Positions 5,252-7,905 of a DNA stretch of 7,905 nucleotides are shown piece after piece. The stretch spans positions 1 through 7,905 of the forward strand of contig JAJYVJ010000075.1 of NCBI GenBank assembly GCA_021792045.1, in the 5' to 3' direction. The translations under genes and the position numbers were made by a program. The stretch is from Thermoplasmata archaeon (lineage in GTDB: Archaea; Thermoplasmatota; Thermoplasmata; Thermoplasmatales; Thermoplasmataceae). Each line of letters starts with the position of its first letter. Within the stretch, counting starts at the first letter, position 1. A model generated the notes under the pieces. That model did no database searches. It had not been told where the DNA came from and saw only the letters and a program-made list of their open reading frames with translations.

Positions 5252-6251
5252 ATATTACGGTATTTATCCAACCATACACCCACAGGATGTTAAGCATTAC
5301 AGCTATTGTTATAAATATCCAGAACATCCAGCTAAAATCGACCACAGTCATTATCTTCAGTGTTGAGGTTGCAAACAGACCTAATGGAAATCCATAGGCC
5401 CAAACGCTAAGGTTCCCTCTTGAGGGTCTTGCGAATATTATAATCAAAACGACGAGGAAATTCCAGACTTCAAATCCCCAGAGCATTATAGAAAGTAGGC
5501 TGACGGTATGGATACTTAATGACAACAAAGTGCCTGATGAATCGAAGCCGCTTATTGTGAACAGGTTGAGGACAATTAAACTGGCTATTCCGACTGGCAG
5601 CATGGTTGTAGGCAACGCCTCATGCATTTTAGTTGAAACATGTGCTGAAAGGGCAAGTGACCCGATAAAGATGTAAAGAAAGAAAAAGATGCCAAGTCCC
5701 ATGATTACTAGAAAGGATATTGACTGGCTTTCGACTCCCCCGTAATAGCTCATCACATAAGGCGCAAGAAATACGTTAGTACCAATTGCCAGAGGAGGTA
5801 TCACTATTGCATAATTGATCTCCCTCGGCGCAATCTCCTTTGTATATAGCCTATATCCCAGTAAGACCCCAAGTACAAGGGAAAGCCCATAGAACACATA
5901 GAAATCAAGAAGGGAAATGCCGGCGGAAGCTGCACTTATGCCGAATATTGATAAAAGCTGTGCATTTCCAACGAATCCTACAATAGGGATCAATGCTATA
6001 AAGCTAAGCCTTGTAAGGTTTTCCCAGTGTGCATGTTTCTTCCCATGCGTGGACACACTGCTTTCTACCCACATAACAAATATGATTGCAAATATCAGGA
6101 GACCGGTAAAGGTCAGCCCTTCCCCAATATACCTGTAAATGTAATCATGTTCCCTGCCAAAAATGAGCAAGTATACCTGTGCAAGAGCTAGAGTTGATAT
6201 GGGGATTCCAAACCACTCAGAACCAAATGGAACGAATAATCTCTTTTTCAT
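5220..6251 (-). CDS. TDT/TehA-family membrane transporter (SLAC1-like fold)
   Basis: This is a 343-residue, strongly hydrophobic protein with about ten predicted membrane segments, matching the length and layout of the tellurite-resistance/dicarboxylate transporter family (TehA, Mae1, Ssu1, SLAC1). Diagnostic spots are the N-terminal FGIPISTLALAQVY, HEALPTTMLPVGIASLIVL in the middle (compare LPPxxxPTxxILVGP), and WGFEVWNFLVV followed by SVWAYGFPLGLFATSTL near the end (compare WWxxxFPLGxxAxxT). Family members carry anions such as dicarboxylates, sulfite or chloride; the substrate cannot be read here. The start at 6251 follows a TATA box at leaderless spacing. It lies 41 bases downstream of the AhpD-like gene on the same strand but seems separately transcribed. 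Its last bases overlap a doubtful small frame. Confidence 0.88.
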   Translation of the reverse strand: MKKRLFVPFGSEWFGIPISTLALAQVYLLIFGREHDYIYRYIGEGLTFTGLLIFAIIFVMWVESSVSTHGKKHAHWENLTRLSFIALIPIVGFVGNAQLLSIFGISAASAGISLLDFYVFYGLSLVLGVLLGYRLYTKEIAPREINYAIVIPPLAIGTNVFLAPYVMSYYGGVESQSISFLVIMGLGIFFFLYIFIGSLALSAHVSTKMHEALPTTMLPVGIASLIVLNLFTISGFDSSGTLLSLSIHTVSLLSIMLWGFEVWNFLVVLIIIFARPSRGNLSVWAYGFPLGLFATSTLKIMTVVDFSWMFWIFITIAVMLNILWVYGWINTVIFVRIQSAKSG

Positions 6252-6270
6252 GAAAACCAGGATCCGCCTG

Positions 6271-6280
6271 TTTATAAAAC
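6271..6280 (-). promoter_or_regulatory. TATA box of the TDT transporter gene
   Basis: GTTTTATAAA on the minus strand is centred about 25 bases before the ATG at 6249-6251, within the 41-base gap after the upstream gene. No Shine-Dalgarno sequence precedes the ATG, which supports an own promoter and a leaderless mRNA. Confidence 0.6.
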
Positions 6281-6292
6281 TACCTCAGAAAG

Positions 6293-7036
6293 TTACACCT
6301 CAACTTTGGTAGCCATTTCCTGAAGGACTTCAACAGACGTTATGTAAGCCTTGTTTCCTGTTATGAAACGTGAAATTGCGAGCGCATCTTCAATCTCACC
6401 AATTCTGGCTCCCGATTTCATGGACTGCCTGAGATATATGGTCGCGCATTCATCAGAATGTATGGACACGCTTACTGAGTAAGCTATCAGATATATCATC
6501 TTCTTATCTATCTTGTAAGGGGACAAGAGTTCAGACTTCTCTTTCAGGTGCTCCATGAAAAGATCAAATGAAAATTTCGAGAGAGCGAGCATTCCTTCAG
6601 GAAGTTTTTCCATACCAGTTTCAGCTTTTATTTTCTTGATTATCTTGTCCACTTCCTCAGAATGCTTGTTAACATGCCCATTCTCCTCGATTATCTTAAC
6701 CGTCTCTTGAAGAGAGGACATCGTTGATGCCATGAGTGCCATTTTAGCCGCTTTCAATGCGTCCAGTATCTCAAGCGGTTCGGCTCCGAATTTCTTAGCA
6801 AGGCTGAAATGAAGCTTTACGGAATCCTTTTGACCGTTTGCTGCGGATACAGCTATCGCAATCAGTGAGAGCTCCTTTCCCTCGAGATGTGTCCTTCCGA
6901 GATATAATGTCTTGTTCTCCCTGAACTGTTCTATTGCGAGTTCCTTGTTTATCCTACCAAGCAAACCAACAATTTCTGGCAGCTTCCCAAGGGTTGCCTT
7001 AGCAAAGTTATTAATTTCTTCCATTCCTGTATCCAT
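6293..7036 (-). CDS. Tandem carboxymuconolactone decarboxylase/AhpD-like protein lacking the redox cysteine pair
   Basis: This is a 247-residue, mainly helical protein with two copies of the CMD/AhpD fold (about 15-115 and 145-240). In copy 1, ELSLIAIAVSAANGQKDSVKLHFSLAKKFGA (55-85) is the signature region: in AhpD the pattern is NGCxxCxxxH, and here N67, G68 and H76 remain while both Cys positions are Q69 and S72. In copy 2, SIHSDECATIYLRQSMKSGA keeps only the second Cys (C197), with Ser at the first and Tyr at the His place. AhpD-type peroxidase chemistry needs the Cys pair, so activity is probably lost or different; a binding or scaffold role is possible. Start: ATG 7036 or ATG 7024 (residue 5); the nearer TATA box fits 7024. 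The charged linker GHVNKHSEEVDKII separates the copies. Confidence 0.85.
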   Translation of the reverse strand: MDTGMEEINNFAKATLGKLPEIVGLLGRINKELAIEQFRENKTLYLGRTHLEGKELSLIAIAVSAANGQKDSVKLHFSLAKKFGAEPLEILDALKAAKMALMASTMSSLQETVKIIEENGHVNKHSEEVDKIIKKIKAETGMEKLPEGMLALSKFSFDLFMEHLKEKSELLSPYKIDKKMIYLIAYSVSVSIHSDECATIYLRQSMKSGARIGEIEDALAISRFITGNKAYITSVEVLQEMATKVEV

Positions 7037-7041
7037 GAATT

Positions 7042-7080
7042 CATTATAATGCCGGCCTAAATAAGAAAAATGCTTATAAT
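7042..7080 (-). promoter_or_regulatory. Two candidate TATA boxes of the AhpD-like gene
   Basis: On the minus strand, CATTATAATGA (about 7041-7051) is centred about 23 bases before the ATG at 7024, and ATTATAAGCA (about 7071-7080) is centred some 40 bases before the ATG at 7036. The first would give a leaderless mRNA starting at residue 5; the second a short leader without a Shine-Dalgarno sequence. The sequence alone does not decide. Confidence 0.45.
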
Positions 7081-7086
7081 TTGCGT

Positions 7087-7114
7087 AAAATTAAGAATTT
7101 TCAAGCAAAACTTG
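7087..7114. promoter_or_regulatory. AT-rich palindrome pair upstream of the AhpD-like gene
   Basis: AAAATTAAGAATTTT (7087-7101) has perfect 6-base arms, and it is followed at once by CAAGCAAAACTTG (7102-7114) with 4-base arms. They lie directly upstream of the distal TATA box of the AhpD-like gene, a usual place for an archaeal activator or Lrp-type protein. The rest of the gap (7115-7232) shows no gene, and no tRNA fold that I could find. Confidence 0.4.
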
Positions 7115-7232
7115 CGTTGATTTTGTAAGTGGTAAAGCTTCTGGAGCTAGATGCATCCTGCAGAAACGCAGTCTAATTTAGGCTAATATACAAAGTCCTT
7201 CTATCAAGCAGAGCAATGACATGGGTCAAGGG

Positions 7233-7670
7233 CTAAATTGGAGTGTCGAAAATTACTTCGAAGATTACATCATAGACGCCGTATTTTGGCAGAGTTTTTC
7301 TCGCGTATTCTCTCACTTCATTACAATCCTTACCAACTATCTCAAGATAGAACCTTCGCTGACCAGTGGCTATTACAAGCCTCTTGAATGATGAATTTGA
7401 TCTCGCAAATGATAGAAATGAATCTATTTTATCCTCGGGCAGATTAAAAATTATAAGTGACCTGCAGTTAAGGCCTATATCGGAATAATTTATCTCAGCC
7501 TTGCAACCTTTAATAATACCTTTTTTCTTGAGAAGTACCACTCTGTCTCTGATCATCCACATGTCTTTACCTGTCTCCTCAGAAATTTCTCTGTAACTTT
7601 TGTTACAATCTTTTTCCATAATTTCCAGGATCTGCATGTCCAGGTTGTCTGGCCTAAATTCCTTCATCAT
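7233..7670 (-). CDS. Lrp/AsnC-family transcriptional regulator
   Basis: With the start at 7668-7670 the protein has 145 residues (MMKEFRPDNLDMQILEIM...), the usual Lrp length. The N-terminal winged helix spans about 8-56 (LDMQILEIMEKDCNKSYREIS, then MIRDRVVLLKKKGIIKG), and the RAM ligand/oligomer domain about 66-142, ending VYDVIFEVIFDTPI. In place of the common TGxYDL stretch of the RAM effector region it has ATGQRRFYLEIVG, so its ligand may not be a plain amino acid. The frame extends upstream to 7793, but that extension has no Lrp similarity and would cover the promoter, so I reject it. A TATA box and a perfect palindrome lie upstream, suggesting self-regulation. The AhpD-like and transporter genes downstream on the same strand are possible targets. 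Confidence 0.9.
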   Translation of the reverse strand: MMKEFRPDNLDMQILEIMEKDCNKSYREISEETGKDMWMIRDRVVLLKKKGIIKGCKAEINYSDIGLNCRSLIIFNLPEDKIDSFLSFARSNSSFKRLVIATGQRRFYLEIVGKDCNEVREYARKTLPKYGVYDVIFEVIFDTPI

Positions 7671-7686
7671 GATTGTATGATTCAGG

Positions 7687-7697
7687 ATATTAAAAAG
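7687..7697 (-). promoter_or_regulatory. TATA box of the Lrp-like gene
   Basis: TTTTTAATATC on the minus strand is centred about 22 bases before the ATG at 7670 and 25 before the adjacent ATG at 7667. This spacing selects one of these two ATGs as the start of a leaderless mRNA. Confidence 0.55.
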
Positions 7698-7712
7698 GAA
7701 TGCGTTGAAACG

Positions 7713-7726
7713 ACCTAAGCTTAGGT
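7713..7726. promoter_or_regulatory. Perfect 14-base palindrome, probable Lrp operator
   Basis: ACCTAAGCTTAGGT reads the same on both strands. It lies 16 bases upstream of the TATA box of the Lrp-like gene, centred about 50 bases before its start. Archaeal Lrp proteins commonly bind dyad sites near their own promoter, so self-control is a reasonable inference. The site also overlaps the start of the dppC-like remnant. Confidence 0.5.
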
Positions 7727-7905
7727 AAAGAAGGACAGAAAGATTGATGTTCTGATTTGGATCTTTAACTCGACCGACTCTTTGCCGTAGCAATAGCCAT
7801 CGTTGTGGGAGAAGGTTTCTGGGCCATTGTCATAGCGGTAAGTGTTACTTCAATACCTGGTTTTTCCAGGATTGCGAGGAGCGCAATTCTTGTTACTAAA
7901 AACGA
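7725..7905 (+). pseudogene. dppC: Remnant of an oligopeptide ABC transporter permease (DppC/OppC-like), runs off the window
   Basis: Two plus-strand frames give consecutive parts of a DppC-type inner-membrane permease. Frame one reads KKDRKIDVLIWIFNSTDSLP and stops at TAG 7788-7790. Frame two, open from 7769, reads LFAVAIAIVVGEGFWAIVIA, then SVTSIPGFSRIARSAILVTKN to the window edge. In DppC the order is (I/L)D...D...P, LLAIxxxxxxGxG, then SWPxYARxVRxxxLxxKxxxY, just before the EAA loop that contacts the ATPase. Here the frame breaks where one copy of CTCTTTGCCGT serves both parts. The N-terminal membrane segment is missing, as the similarity begins at the Lrp promoter region. The gene is therefore truncated and frameshifted, unless it is a sequencing artefact. 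What follows beyond 7905 is unknown. Confidence 0.6.

Noticed and set aside
5917..6138. Plus-strand frame opposite the transporter
   Set aside because: It lies antisense to membrane segments of an intact TDT protein.
7115..7232. Possible small RNA or tRNA in the gap between the Lrp-like and AhpD-like genes
   Set aside because: Only short hairpins (AGCT...AGCT near 7136-7148) were found; no cloverleaf or T-loop sequence.
7671..7793. N-terminal extension of the Lrp-like protein
   Set aside because: It covers the TATA box and palindrome, has no similarity to Lrp proteins, and the ATG pair at 7665-7670 gives the normal family length.
1..7905. CRISPR array
   Set aside because: No regularly spaced direct repeats are present.

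Overview
The window looks like chromosomal DNA of an archaeon, most probably a member of the Thermoplasmatales or a close relative. Four things support this. Most intact genes have an AT-rich TATA-like box about 20-27 bases before the start codon, the spacing of leaderless archaeal transcripts. There is a single C2H2 zinc finger on a small membrane protein. The regulator is of the Lrp/AsnC type. The VapBC and RelE remnants are of archaeal style. This is an inference from signals and family memory; no taxonomic marker gene is present.

Layout. Bases 1-232 hold the 5' part of an unidentified minus-strand gene, followed by a short decayed-looking reading frame. Bases 430-2424 hold two plus-strand genes: a zinc-finger membrane protein and a flavin disulfide oxidoreductase of the glutathione reductase/mercuric reductase superfamily. 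Bases 2425-5251 are a degraded accessory zone on the minus strand. It holds one intact gene, a Fic-domain protein (2789-3691), among broken ones: a frameshifted relE after fic, a broken SnoaL-like gene, a small reading frame with a strong ribosome binding site, and a vapB-vapC operon. In that operon vapB has two frameshifts and vapC is cut off and runs into a relE 3' part. I read this as a toxin-antitoxin graveyard around one surviving Fic gene. Bases 5220-7670 hold three intact minus-strand genes, each with its own promoter: a TDT/TehA-family membrane transporter, a tandem carboxymuconolactone decarboxylase/AhpD-like protein that has lost nearly all redox cysteines, and an Lrp/AsnC regulator. 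The window ends in a remnant of an oligopeptide ABC permease (dppC-like) on the plus strand.

How they may work together. The disulfide oxidoreductase and the AhpD-like protein both belong to thiol/redox families, but they lie 4 kb apart in opposite orientation, so a shared pathway is not shown. The Lrp-like regulator has a perfect 14-base palindrome just upstream of its own TATA box and probably regulates itself. A second AT-rich palindrome lies upstream of the AhpD-like gene, which could be a target. I saw no tRNA, rRNA, CRISPR array or intact insertion sequence. The most unusual items are the vapC-relE junction, the zinc-finger membrane protein with an internal duplication, and the cysteine-poor tandem AhpD-like protein.
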